DNA from: Canibacter zhoujuaniae
Lineage (GTDB): Bacteria; Actinomycetota; Actinomycetes; Actinomycetales; Microbacteriaceae
Assembly: GCF_011752015.1 (NCBI RefSeq)
Contig: NZ_JAAIKA010000001.1
Coordinates: forward strand, 1-64,000
Direction: 5' to 3'
DNA: 64,000 nt
Shown: positions 15,667 through 23,720 of the stretch, one piece after another
Position numbering within the stretch: position 1 is the stretch's first letter
How the letters are laid out: each line of letters starts with the position of its first letter
Position numbers and translations under genes: made by a program
The notes under the pieces: model-generated
Told to the model about the DNA's origin: nothing
The model's database searches: none
Seen by the model: the letters and a program-made list of their open reading frames with translations, nothing else

Positions 15667-17688
15667 TTAAAGCTCAAACCCGAGTTCTACCTCGCTGCCG
15701 GCGCGCACTTTCTCGCCGGCAGCGGGCTTTGTGTCCTTCACGTGCACCGCGTTACGGAGCGCCTGCGGCACCCCTGTCAGCGGTTTAAAGCCGGCTTCCT
15801 CGAGTCGTTTGATCGCTTCGTTCATGCGCAGGCCGGTAACGTCAGGAACTGCAAAAAGCTCGGGCCCTGTAGAGATAATTAATCCCACACTGTCACCGAC
15901 ACGCAGTGTCTCTGCCCCCGCTAGCGCAATCACCCGGCCCGACTCGATATCTTCGCTAGAGGCTTCGCTGTTTAGCGATTCATCAAAATTAAGTTTCGCC
16001 GAAAGTGCGACGTTTTTGGCCTCGGTTGCGCTCAGGCCTGACACATTTGGAACGGGGCCTGCGGAGAGAACGAGGGTTATCGGCCCCTGTTCGCGATACT
16101 CCGCACCCAGGGGATTACCGTCTGCATCGAATGCGGCCAGCACAGTGTCTGCAACCCCGCCGTCGAAAACTTCGGAGGTGATGCCGTCAAAAGTAAAGCC
16201 CGCTTCTGTTATGAGCTTTTCAGCTTCAGCACTAGAGAGCCCCACCAAAGTTGGGACTGGCAAGCTTGCTGGACCAATCGACTGGCAGAGTTTAACCGTG
16301 GTGTCAGCCGGCACCCTGGTATCCGGGGCAGGGCTTGCGTCAGAGATAAGCCCGGGGGCAACGGTTGGGTTTGTGCAGTCAGCAAGCTCAGGGATAAGCC
16401 CGGCAGCGGTAACTGCGTTACTCGCCTGTTCTGGCTCCAAGCCCAATACCTGTGGAACTGTTTTGAGAGCGCCGGGACCTTGGAATGTGTACCAAGAAAT
16501 CGCGCCTGCTGCGACTGTGGTGATGAGTGCGATAGCAGCTACAATCGCACCGCGTTTGCTGCGCTTTCTTTGCAGCGCCTGCGCTCGTTCAATTGGCGAT
16601 TGTGCAACCGGCTGCAGCCGGCCCTCATCATCCCGCGGTTTTGTTGCTTTTTTCTTTGGAGTTTTCTTTTTTGATCCGGCAGGAGCGGCCGGTGTTGGCT
16701 CCTGCACGGCTGCTGCTGCTACAGCTGCAGGAGCTACAGAGGTCACAGCGGTTGCGCCCAGCACCGTGGTGGCTGCGGTGGCATTCAGATCAAGCTTGCG
16801 GGTGGATCCCGGCCCGTCGGATGGCAGCACCCTGGTAGGTGCGTGGAGGCCTCCGTCTAGCAGTTCCCGCATCCGAGCGAGCACGATTGTGGCATCACGC
16901 GGGCGTTTTTCTGGATCGCGGGCGGTTGTCCAACGCACCAGCTCGTCAAGCTCGGGAGATGCTTCCCGTGAGATCAGGGATGGTTTTGGAACATCCTGAT
17001 GCGCGTGCATATATGCAACCTGCACAGCCTGCTCACCACGGAATGGCTGCACCCCTGTGAGCATTTCGTAAAGCATGATCCCGAAAGCGTAAACATCGGT
17101 TCGAGTGTCGCCGACACCGCGCGTTACCAGCTCTGGCGAGAGGTAAGCAATGGTGCCGAGCAGTGCTTGACCGGTTGTTGTGTTGTTATTTGCTGCACGT
17201 GCGAGACCAAAATCACCAATTTTAATGCGCCCGTCATCAGCCAGAAAAACATTTTCTGGTTTCACGTCACGGTGAATAAAACCAGCTTGGTGTGCTGCCG
17301 AGAGACCGCTGAGCACCGCCTCACTGATCTCGATAGCTTGTGCGGCAGTCAGGCGTTTTTGTTGCTTGAGAAGCTCCCGGAGTGTGATCCCAGGCACATA
17401 CTCCATCACAAGATACGGGACATCGCCATCAAGCCCCTGATCAAATACGTTTACAACGTTTTGATCGTTGAGGCGGGCGGCCGCTTGCGCCTCTTTTTCA
17501 AATCTGCGTAAGAAAGAGTCATCGTCCACGAGGTGTGCGTGCATCGCCTTTACCGCAACACGCCGACCGAGTCGCAGATCGTCTGCGAGGTATACCATTC
17601 CCATGCCACCACGGGCGATTCGAGCGCGAACATGATAGCGGCCATCGAGGGTCTTCCCGATGAACTGATCACGATTTACTGCACTCAC
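15667..17688 (-). CDS. Ser/Thr protein kinase with four PASTA domains (PknL/PknB type)
   Basis: Membrane receptor kinase of 673 residues. The kinase domain spans about residues 17-275: glycine loop ARGGMGMVYLA, Lys48, HRDVKPEN with Asp141, and DFG at 159-161. The activation loop carries a run of threonines near 170. A linker rich in Ala, Pro and Lys leads to one membrane helix at about 380-400. Four extracellular PASTA units follow, which in this class sense cell wall fragments. Position beside aroG and the Rv2175c-like gene matches mycobacterial pknL, although PknL itself lacks PASTA units, so the domain layout is PknB-like. GTG start with TAGACT seven bases upstream: likely leaderless. Confidence 0.92.
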   Translation of the reverse strand: MSAVNRDQFIGKTLDGRYHVRARIARGGMGMVYLADDLRLGRRVAVKAMHAHLVDDDSFLRRFEKEAQAAARLNDQNVVNVFDQGLDGDVPYLVMEYVPGITLRELLKQQKRLTAAQAIEISEAVLSGLSAAHQAGFIHRDVKPENVFLADDGRIKIGDFGLARAANNNTTTGQALLGTIAYLSPELVTRGVGDTRTDVYAFGIMLYEMLTGVQPFRGEQAVQVAYMHAHQDVPKPSLISREASPELDELVRWTTARDPEKRPRDATIVLARMRELLDGGLHAPTRVLPSDGPGSTRKLDLNATAATTVLGATAVTSVAPAAVAAAAVQEPTPAAPAGSKKKTPKKKATKPRDDEGRLQPVAQSPIERAQALQRKRSKRGAIVAAIALITTVAAGAISWYTFQGPGALKTVPQVLGLEPEQASNAVTAAGLIPELADCTNPTVAPGLISDASPAPDTRVPADTTVKLCQSIGPASLPVPTLVGLSSAEAEKLITEAGFTFDGITSEVFDGGVADTVLAAFDADGNPLGAEYREQGPITLVLSAGPVPNVSGLSATEAKNVALSAKLNFDESLNSEASSEDIESGRVIALAGAETLRVGDSVGLIISTGPELFAVPDVTGLRMNEAIKRLEEAGFKPLTGVPQALRNAVHVKDTKPAAGEKVRAGSEVELGFEL

Positions 17689-17695
17689 CTGATTT

Positions 17696-17701
17696 AGTCT
17701 A
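17696..17701 (-). promoter_or_regulatory. -10 element for leaderless kinase transcript
   Basis: TAGACT on the minus strand lies seven bases before the GTG start at 17688. No SD precedes that GTG, so transcription probably starts at the codon itself. Confidence 0.5.
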
Positions 17702-17780
17702 CGAGAGATGTTTACGATTCACCGAAAATTTAGGCTCTGTAACCTGGTTGTGATGACTTTGTTTCTGGCAGAGTAGAGGT

Positions 17781-18110
17781 GTGGATATCGCAAATACATA
17801 CACTGTTCCAGATTTAGTGGAACTTTTTGACTCCAGCCCCGGAAAAGTTCGCCGCATGTTTGAAGAACAAATTTTGGCAGCGGTCAAAATTGACGGAGTT
17901 TTGCGTGTGCCAAAAGAGTTCATCAACGACGGGGTGGTGGTCTCCTCGCTGCGCGGCACGCTAATAGTGCTGACAGACGCCGGCCTTTCAACTGAAGAAG
18001 CTGTTGACTGGTTGCTCACCGAAAACGATCACTTGGGTGACACCCCGATCTCGCTGCTTAGAAAAGGGCAGAAGGCGAACGTGCGTTCGGCAGCTTTGCT
18101 GCTCGGCTAA
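17781..18110 (+). CDS. Rv2175c-type DNA-binding protein
   Basis: Small 109-residue protein with an N-terminal helix-turn-helix (TVPDLVELFDSSPGKVRRMF) and the C-terminal stretch WLLTENDHLGDTPISLLRKG typical of the Rv2175c family. In Mycobacterium tuberculosis Rv2175c is phosphorylated by the neighbouring kinase PknL, which reduces DNA binding. Here the gene is also divergent from the kinase gene, which supports the same partnership. GTG start after TAGAGG with very short spacing. It overlaps nothing and is convergent with the polyprenyl synthase. Confidence 0.85.
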   Translation: MDIANTYTVPDLVELFDSSPGKVRRMFEEQILAAVKIDGVLRVPKEFINDGVVVSSLRGTLIVLTDAGLSTEEAVDWLLTENDHLGDTPISLLRKGQKANVRSAALLLG

Positions 18111-18119
18111 CGCCACGGG

Positions 18120-19232
18120 TTATGCCTGCCGTTTTGCCATGCTCTCAGCGAGGGATACAAGTTTTTCTACTGCAGCTGGAGCCACCTCAGGTGATCTAGC
18201 GAACCGCTGCGCGAGACGCATATTCTTTGCGATTAATTCTTCAACCTGATCCAGCGCACCAGTTTCACGGATTGTGCGCTGCAACATCTCTAACTGCAGC
18301 GATGTCATCTCAGCGTCACCAAAAACGTCATCAAAAATAGCGCGCAGGCTAGTGTTGAGTTCCTTGCGAGTCAGGGTGACAAGCACCGTCCGCTTGCCCT
18401 CTATCAGATCATCACCGCTGGGTTTACCGGTGACCGCACTGTTACCAAACACGCCAAGCACATCATCTCGCAGTTGGAAGGCCACCCCCGCAGGCACCCC
18501 AAAGCCAGAGAGCGTTTTTTCAAGCTCCGTGCTCGCCCCTGCAAGCGCTGCGCCTATCAGAAGGGGCTCTTCGACGCTGTATTTTGCAGACTTATAGAGC
18601 AGCACTCGGGTTGCGCGTTCCATCTGCTCGGCATGCGGTGCGAAAGTGGTCTGCTGTTCCTCTAACACATCAAAATACTGGCCAAATGCGACTTCTGTGC
18701 GCATCCGATTAAAGTGCCCACGTGCGCGAGAGCCGGCGGCAGGCTCGCTGCTGTCGACGGCCTTTTGAAACAGCTCGTCAGCCCACGACTGTAGTAGGTC
18801 TCCCAGCAGGATGGCGGCAGCTACACCGAAGTGGGCGGCCTGTCCGCGCCACCCAGACCGCGAGTGTTTGCGTGCGAAATTAGTGTGCACAGACGGCTTA
18901 CCGCGGCGGGTTTCGGAGCGGTCAATAACGTCGTCGTGCACAAGTGCTGCGGCGTGGAACAGTTCCAGCGCGGCTGCGGCGTTGACAACGCGAGCGGCAT
19001 CATTGTTTAAAGGCGAGGTGAGATTCAGCTCGCGGCAGGCCGTAAAGCCCAAGCTAATACAGTATGCGCGGATCCGCTTCCCGCCACTGAGAAAGTCGCT
19101 GGCAGCGGTGAGCAGATCTTCAATGCTCTCACCGAGCGGCTCTAAATCAGCGCGCTTGGAAGCGACAAATGTATTAATTCGTTCCTGAACAAGTTCTGCA
19201 AGTCTGGTTGATTGCCCCACGCTGGCTAGCAT
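18120..19232 (-). CDS. Polyprenyl diphosphate synthase (IdsA2-like)
   Basis: Trans-prenyltransferase of 370 residues that extends isoprenyl diphosphates with isopentenyl diphosphate, for quinone side chains or carotenoids. The two Asp-rich metal sites are present: LVHDDVIDRSETRRG and FQLRDDVLGVFG. Place next to Rv2175c and the DUF3040 gene matches idsA2 (Rv2173c). Product length cannot be deduced. ATG start; no clear SD, but TAAAGT lies 13 bases upstream on the minus strand. Confidence 0.9.
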   Translation of the reverse strand: MLASVGQSTRLAELVQERINTFVASKRADLEPLGESIEDLLTAASDFLSGGKRIRAYCISLGFTACRELNLTSPLNNDAARVVNAAAALELFHAAALVHDDVIDRSETRRGKPSVHTNFARKHSRSGWRGQAAHFGVAAAILLGDLLQSWADELFQKAVDSSEPAAGSRARGHFNRMRTEVAFGQYFDVLEEQQTTFAPHAEQMERATRVLLYKSAKYSVEEPLLIGAALAGASTELEKTLSGFGVPAGVAFQLRDDVLGVFGNSAVTGKPSGDDLIEGKRTVLVTLTRKELNTSLRAIFDDVFGDAEMTSLQLEMLQRTIRETGALDQVEELIAKNMRLAQRFARSPEVAPAAVEKLVSLAESMAKRQA

Positions 19233-19284
19233 AGCCGCGATTTCGACTTTAGACTGGATTCATCCCACTTGAGAGGACGAACTA

Positions 19285-19665
19285 GTGAGCCTAAGCAACC
19301 GTGAGCAGGAGATTTTTCAGCGCATCGAACAAGAGTTCTATGCGTCTGAAGCTGATGAGGTGCCCACTGACAGGGCGCCGCAGCCGCTGAACTACCGCAA
19401 CCTAGTGTTCGGCCTACTGATCATTATCGCCGGCGTTGGGGTGCTGCTTGCTGCGGTTGCCTTGAAGCAGCCGCTGCTGGGGCTGCTTGGCTTTGTTGCA
19501 ATGTTGGCGGGCGGCTTTTTCGCTTTTCGCCCCGCAAACGCAAAAAATGAGAAAAATACAGTGAGAACTGCTGCAGAAAAGTCAGCTAACTCTCAGGCGG
19601 CGAGGCAGTCGCCCATGGAAAAAATTGAGGATCGGTGGCGTCGTCGCATGGAAGGCGAGCTGTGA
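19285..19665 (+). CDS. DUF3040-family membrane protein
   Basis: A 126-residue protein: a hydrophilic N-terminal helix (LSNREQEIFQRIEQEFYASEA), two membrane segments near residues 46-85, and a basic tail. This is the DUF3040 pattern found in nearly all Actinomycetota before mraZ (Rv2169c in Mycobacterium tuberculosis). Function is not known. GTG start after GAGAGGAC. Two hairpins follow, so it is transcribed apart from mraZ. Confidence 0.87.
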   Translation: MSLSNREQEIFQRIEQEFYASEADEVPTDRAPQPLNYRNLVFGLLIIIAGVGVLLAAVALKQPLLGLLGFVAMLAGGFFAFRPANAKNEKNTVRTAAEKSANSQAARQSPMEKIEDRWRRRMEGEL

Positions 19666-19691
19666 TTTAACTTTGCGTAGTCGCGTTTAAC

Positions 19692-19725
19692 CGGGGCTAC
19701 GCAGATTTCGTGCAGCGTAGCCCCG
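19692..19725 (+). repeat. GC-rich hairpin without T-run
   Basis: CGGGGCTACGC (19692-19702) pairs perfectly with GCGTAGCCCCG (19715-19725) over a 12-base loop. It lies 26 bases after the DUF3040 stop. It may be a first terminator of the I-shaped kind common in Actinomycetota. Confidence 0.7.
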
Positions 19726-19762
19726 AAACTAATCTGCCGCCTCTAGTGTGGCCTTGTGTTTA

Positions 19763-19796
19763 GAAACCCTGCTCTTCGGAGCAGGGTTTCTTTTTT
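19763..19796 (+). terminator. Canonical terminator before the dcw cluster
   Basis: GAAACCCTGCTC and GAGCAGGGTTTC form a perfect 12-pair stem closed by a TTCG tetraloop and followed by TTTTTT. It insulates the division cluster from upstream transcription. Confidence 0.95.
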
Positions 19797-19854
19797 AACT
19801 CCACTTTCATCCACCGACTAAAACGCTGAAAAATAGGGAATATTTCGGTGTGCC

Positions 19855-19903
19855 GTGGAGTATTTTGGCGACTTTCGAGGAAGAAGTGGAGTAAAGTGGT
19901 GTG
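19855..19903 (+). promoter_or_regulatory. Candidate MraZ operator repeats
   Basis: AAGTGGAGTA (19884-19893) is followed at once by AAGTGGTGTG (19894-19903), a ten-base tandem period, and another GTGGAGTATT lies at 19855. MraZ binds GTGG-type direct repeats spaced by one helical turn before its own gene in other bacteria. The repeats lie 20 to 70 bases before the mraZ start, fitting autorepression. Confidence 0.5.
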
Positions 19904-19922
19904 ATAGGAAGGGAGGTGCTCT

Positions 19923-20357
19923 GTGCTGTTTTTGGGAACCTATACGCCCAAACTGGACGAGAAAGGGCGCCTCATTCTGCCTGCGAAATTTCGTGATGCC
20001 TTTAGTCAGGGGCTGGTTATTACGCGCGGTCAGGAGCGCTGTCTCTACGTTTTCACAATGCGTGAATTTGAAGAGATGAATGAGCGCCTGCGCACAGCCC
20101 CGATCTCATCGCGCCAGGGGCGAGACTACTTGCGCGTCTTCCTATCAGGCGCGCACGCTGAAACACCAGACAAGCAGCACCGTGTGACTATCCCCGCAAA
20201 TCTGCGCAGCTATGCGCGTCTCGACCGCGAGCTTGCGGTTATCGGCACCGGGCAGCGTGCGGAGATTTGGGATCTTGAGGCGTGGAATGCATATCTTGCC
20301 GCGCAGGAAAATGACTTTGCTGATGTTGCGGAGGAGGTGATTCCGGGCATGTTCTAG
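19923..20357 (+). CDS. mraZ: Transcriptional regulator MraZ
   Basis: First gene of the division and cell wall cluster. MraZ is a ring-forming AbrB-fold regulator that binds its own promoter. The 144-residue protein has both half-domains: [22 protein letters not shown] with the DxKGR signature, and [19 protein letters not shown] with the second one. GTG start after GGGAGG. The next gene, rsmH, follows nine bases after the stop. Confidence 0.94.
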   Translation: MLFLGTYTPKLDEKGRLILPAKFRDAFSQGLVITRGQERCLYVFTMREFEEMNERLRTAPISSRQGRDYLRVFLSGAHAETPDKQHRVTIPANLRSYARLDRELAVIGTGQRAEIWDLEAWNAYLAAQENDFADVAEEVIPGMF

Positions 20358-20366
20358 CCCGCGAAT

Positions 20367-21347
20367 ATGACCTCTTCACTCGCAGCCCAAAAACACACCC
20401 CGGTGATGCTCGATCGTTGTGTTAAGCTTCTCGCCCCCGCTCTAGAGAATGGCGGCATCATCGTTGATGCAACTCTAGGTCTTGGAGGGCACTCTGAAGC
20501 ACTGTTAGAGCGTTTCCAGAATGTCACACTAATCGGTCTTGATCGAGACACCAACGCCCTCAGTCTGGCCTCAGAACGTTTAGCAAAATACGAAGAACGT
20601 TTTGTGTCGGTGCACGCCGTATATAACGAACTGCCAGCGGCGCTGCAGAAGGTGCGGGAAGAGTTGGGGCTGACAGGCGCTGACGCCGAGCTGTGCGGAG
20701 TGCTGTTTGATTTAGGCGTTTCTTCAATGCAGCTTGACGAAGCTGAGCGCGGCTTTGCCTATGCGCAGGATGCACCGCTCGATATGCGCATGGATCAGTC
20801 GCAGGGGGAGACCGCTGCTGAGCTGCTTGCGCGCCTGGACGCAGCTGCGCTTCGTAGTTTGTTCAAACGCTACGGTGATGAACCGTTAGCGGCACGCTAC
20901 GCTGATGCAATTGTGCGCGCGCGCCAGGCCGAGCCGATCAGCCGCAGCGGGGCGCTCGTGGAGATCTTGCAGGAAGCCACCCCGGCAAAATTAAAAAACC
21001 AGCGGCATCCGGCAAAACGTGTTTTCCAAGCGCTGCGCGTTGCCGTAAACAACGAACTTGAAGTGCTGGCAGACGCCCTGCCAAAAGCGATGCACGAACT
21101 TGCGGTGGGCGGGCGTCTCGTAGCCATGGCCTATCAGTCGCATGAAGACAAAATCGTAAAAACTGAATTTGCTAGAGCTACTCGCGACACTACACCAGCG
21201 GGTTTGCCGCAGCAGTTGCCGCAGTTTGCCCCAGAGTTTGAGCTGTTGACGCGCGGAGCTGAAACCGCGAGTGAAGCAGAGCAAGAAATTAATCCCCGTT
21301 CAATCCCCGTTCGCCTAAGAGCTGTAACCCGAGTGAGAATCAAGTGA
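20367..21347 (+). CDS. rsmH: 16S rRNA (cytosine-N4-1402) methyltransferase
   Basis: S-adenosylmethionine-dependent methyltransferase acting on C1402 of 16S rRNA. The 326-residue protein has the family start HTPVMLDRCVKLL, the SAM-binding IVDATLGLGGHSEALLE, LFDLGVSSMQLDEAERGFAY and MRMDQ. Standard second gene of the cluster. It overlaps ftsL by four bases (GTGA). Confidence 0.95.
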   Translation: MTSSLAAQKHTPVMLDRCVKLLAPALENGGIIVDATLGLGGHSEALLERFQNVTLIGLDRDTNALSLASERLAKYEERFVSVHAVYNELPAALQKVREELGLTGADAELCGVLFDLGVSSMQLDEAERGFAYAQDAPLDMRMDQSQGETAAELLARLDAAALRSLFKRYGDEPLAARYADAIVRARQAEPISRSGALVEILQEATPAKLKNQRHPAKRVFQALRVAVNNELEVLADALPKAMHELAVGGRLVAMAYQSHEDKIVKTEFARATRDTTPAGLPQQLPQFAPEFELLTRGAETASEAEQEINPRSIPVRLRAVTRVRIK

Positions 21348-21928
21348 GCAACCCCCAGCGAAAACTGAGTGCAGTCCAGCAGCTGCAGCAGACACCGCAG
21401 CATGAGACTGCGACATATACACGGCCCGAGTTACGTCTTGTGCCGCAAACCAAAAAAGCGCAGCGCTCTTTTGGCATGACGGTTGCCTGTGGGCTCACTG
21501 TGCTGGGGGTTATCTTCGGGCAGATGGGGCTTGTTGCGGTCACATCTATGGACGCCTACGAGCTAACCGCACTCAAGAGCGAGGTGCGGGATGTAACACG
21601 CGTAAATACTGTGTTAGCGCAGAATGTTGAGGCTAAAAATTCCCCACAGAATCTCGCTGACAATGCAGCAAGTCTCGGGATGGTGTTGAGCGAAAGCCCC
21701 GCATATCTTCGGTTGAGTGACGGTGTCATCATCGGAAATCCAACACCCTCAACAAGCAAGCCGGTCAAAAACACAGTGGCCAATTCAACACTCACAGATA
21801 TTACAATTCTTGATGCAACAGGCGGTGTCACACAGCGAGCTGACACAGTCGGTGATAAACCTGTGGATCCTGATGTTTTGCGTCCGGTTAGCTGGAAGGG
21901 TGAATTACCAGCGCCGGTGACGCACTAA
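21344..21928 (+). CDS. ftsL: Cell division protein FtsL
   Basis: Short bitopic septum protein of 194 residues that, with FtsB and FtsQ, activates the FtsW-FtsI pair. A cytoplasmic N-terminal part of about 45 residues leads to one membrane helix (around 47-68). A coiled-coil-prone stretch follows (ELTALKSEVRDVTRVNTVLAQNVE). Sequence conservation is low, as usual; topology and position between rsmH and ftsI support the call. The tail of about 70 residues is Thr/Pro-rich and longer than the core. Confidence 0.82.
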   Translation: MSNPQRKLSAVQQLQQTPQHETATYTRPELRLVPQTKKAQRSFGMTVACGLTVLGVIFGQMGLVAVTSMDAYELTALKSEVRDVTRVNTVLAQNVEAKNSPQNLADNAASLGMVLSESPAYLRLSDGVIIGNPTPSTSKPVKNTVANSTLTDITILDATGGVTQRADTVGDKPVDPDVLRPVSWKGELPAPVTH

Positions 21929-21947
21929 AATTTCCTAAGGTGTGGGC

Positions 21948-23720
21948 GTGGCACGAAAGCGAATAAATATCAGCAGATCGAAAGCAGCTATTGCGGTTGT
22001 TGTAACTGTGGGGCTCGTTTTTGGTGTGCGGCTGGTTGATCTGCAGGTGGTAAACGGCCCCGCGCTCGCGGCGCAATCACAGGGCAAGCGTGCCGTGCCG
22101 GTGCAAGTGCCGGCGCTGAGAGGCAGCATCGTTGATGCGAACGGTCAGGTGTTGGCTGTTACCGATGAACGTTACGATGTGCAGCTCTCGCCAAAAAACA
22201 CCAAGGTGCGCAACGGTATTTTCTACCGGGGAAATGAAGCAACCACAGCGGAAGAAGCTTTTGCCGAAATTGCTGAGGTGATAGGTCAGAAGCCTGAAGA
22301 GGTAAAGAAAATTGTCGACGATGCTCTCGCAGAGGATCCTGACTCTGATTTTGCTTATGTGAAGCGATCAGTTGATCTCACAACACTTAATCGCCTCAAA
22401 CAGCTCGGCATTCCGTGGTTGACCTTCAGCTCAGTTTTTAACCGTGTTTACCCTAACGGAGCTGTTGCGGGCAACATAATTGGGTTCGTTGGATCCGATG
22501 GTGCTGCGCAAGCGGGGGTAGAGCTGTCGCAGGATGAGTGCCTAACCGGTGAAAGCGGCGTGGAAACCTATGAACGCTCAGCTGACGGTGTGCAACTGCC
22601 TGGCAGCCGTGTTATCGAGAAACCCGTGCGCAACGGCGGTCAGCTGCAACTCACAATTGACCGCGACCTGCAGTGGGAGTTGCAGCAACGCACCAACGAA
22701 ATCCGCGATAAAGCGCAGGCTGAGTGGGTTATGCAGGTGCTGATGAACGTGAAAACCGGAGAGCTGGTTGCGGTCGCAGAAGACTACTCCGTCGATCCGA
22801 ACAATGTTGCAGCCAGCGAGCCGAGCCACCGAGATTCGCGCGCTTTCCTGCTGCCATACGAACCGGGATCAACCTATAAGACTGTAACGATGGCAGCGCT
22901 TTTGGATCAGGGGCAGATCACTCCCGAAACTCAAAACCTGACGCCCTGGACCTGGAACCCTGAGCCTAATGTGCTGTTCCGCGACTCTTTTGCACACGCC
23001 GATACGCCCTGGACCGCAACCGGTATTCTTGAACGGTCGTCAAACGTTGGCACAGCGATGCTTGGCAGTCGGCTCGACCGCGAAACCCGCTTCAACTACA
23101 TGACCAGCTTCGGGCTCGGCCGCTCAACCCAAGCCGGAATGCCGTTTGAAGACGCGGGCCTGCTGTATCCTGCCGAACAGTGGGATGCGCAAACCAGCTA
23201 CAACGTCATGTTTGGGCAGGGTGTTTCCAGCACTATTGTGCAAACCGCTGCTATCTATCAGACGATTGCTAACAACGGAGTCTACGTCCCACCGACTCTT
23301 ATCAAAAACTGCACCGCATCTGACGGTGAAATAATCACCCACGATGCGGGAGAATCCCATCGCGTAATTAGTGAGGGAGCAGCACAGCAACTGCAAAACA
23401 TGCTTGAGAACGTTGCTAACGCTGACTGGCCTGGCAAAGAAATCAGCATCGATGGTTACCGCCTCGCCGGAAAAACAGGCACAGCAGAGCAGTCAGACGG
23501 GCAGGGCGGGCTGCGCAGCGACTTCGTCCACTCGTTTGCAGGTTACTTCCCCGCGGATAACCCGCAATACGTGCTGGTGACCTCGGTCGCCTTCCCGAAG
23601 AATGGCCACGGTGGTGTTGCTGCGGTTGGCACCTGGAAACAGAGCGCAGAAGCTGCGATCCGGCATTTTAAAATCGAGCCCTCCACAGGGAGCTTCCAAG
23701 ATATTCCGGAGGAGTACTAG
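21948..23720 (+). CDS. ftsI: Septal transpeptidase, class B penicillin-binding protein
   Basis: Cross-links septal peptidoglycan. The 590-residue protein has an N-terminal membrane helix (about 12-30), the class B pedestal (residues 40-220), and a transpeptidase domain with PGSTYKTVT (active Ser about 308), ERSSNVG and LAGKTGTAEQ (Lys about 509). GTG 21948 is chosen as AAGG lies seven bases upstream; a GTG two codons earlier has no room for an SD. No C-terminal PASTA units are present. Its stop shares one base with the following murE-like gene. Confidence 0.94.
   Translation: MARKRINISRSKAAIAVVVTVGLVFGVRLVDLQVVNGPALAAQSQGKRAVPVQVPALRGSIVDANGQVLAVTDERYDVQLSPKNTKVRNGIFYRGNEATTAEEAFAEIAEVIGQKPEEVKKIVDDALAEDPDSDFAYVKRSVDLTTLNRLKQLGIPWLTFSSVFNRVYPNGAVAGNIIGFVGSDGAAQAGVELSQDECLTGESGVETYERSADGVQLPGSRVIEKPVRNGGQLQLTIDRDLQWELQQRTNEIRDKAQAEWVMQVLMNVKTGELVAVAEDYSVDPNNVAASEPSHRDSRAFLLPYEPGSTYKTVTMAALLDQGQITPETQNLTPWTWNPEPNVLFRDSFAHADTPWTATGILERSSNVGTAMLGSRLDRETRFNYMTSFGLGRSTQAGMPFEDAGLLYPAEQWDAQTSYNVMFGQGVSSTIVQTAAIYQTIANNGVYVPPTLIKNCTASDGEIITHDAGESHRVISEGAAQQLQNMLENVANADWPGKEISIDGYRLAGKTGTAEQSDGQGGLRSDFVHSFAGYFPADNPQYVLVTSVAFPKNGHGGVAAVGTWKQSAEAAIRHFKIEPSTGSFQDIPEEY

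Noticed and set aside
15731-16999. 422-codon open frame on the plus strand
   Set aside because: It is the antisense shadow of the PASTA kinase gene, whose motifs are clear; the shadow protein is Ser/Ala/Pro-rich without any domain.
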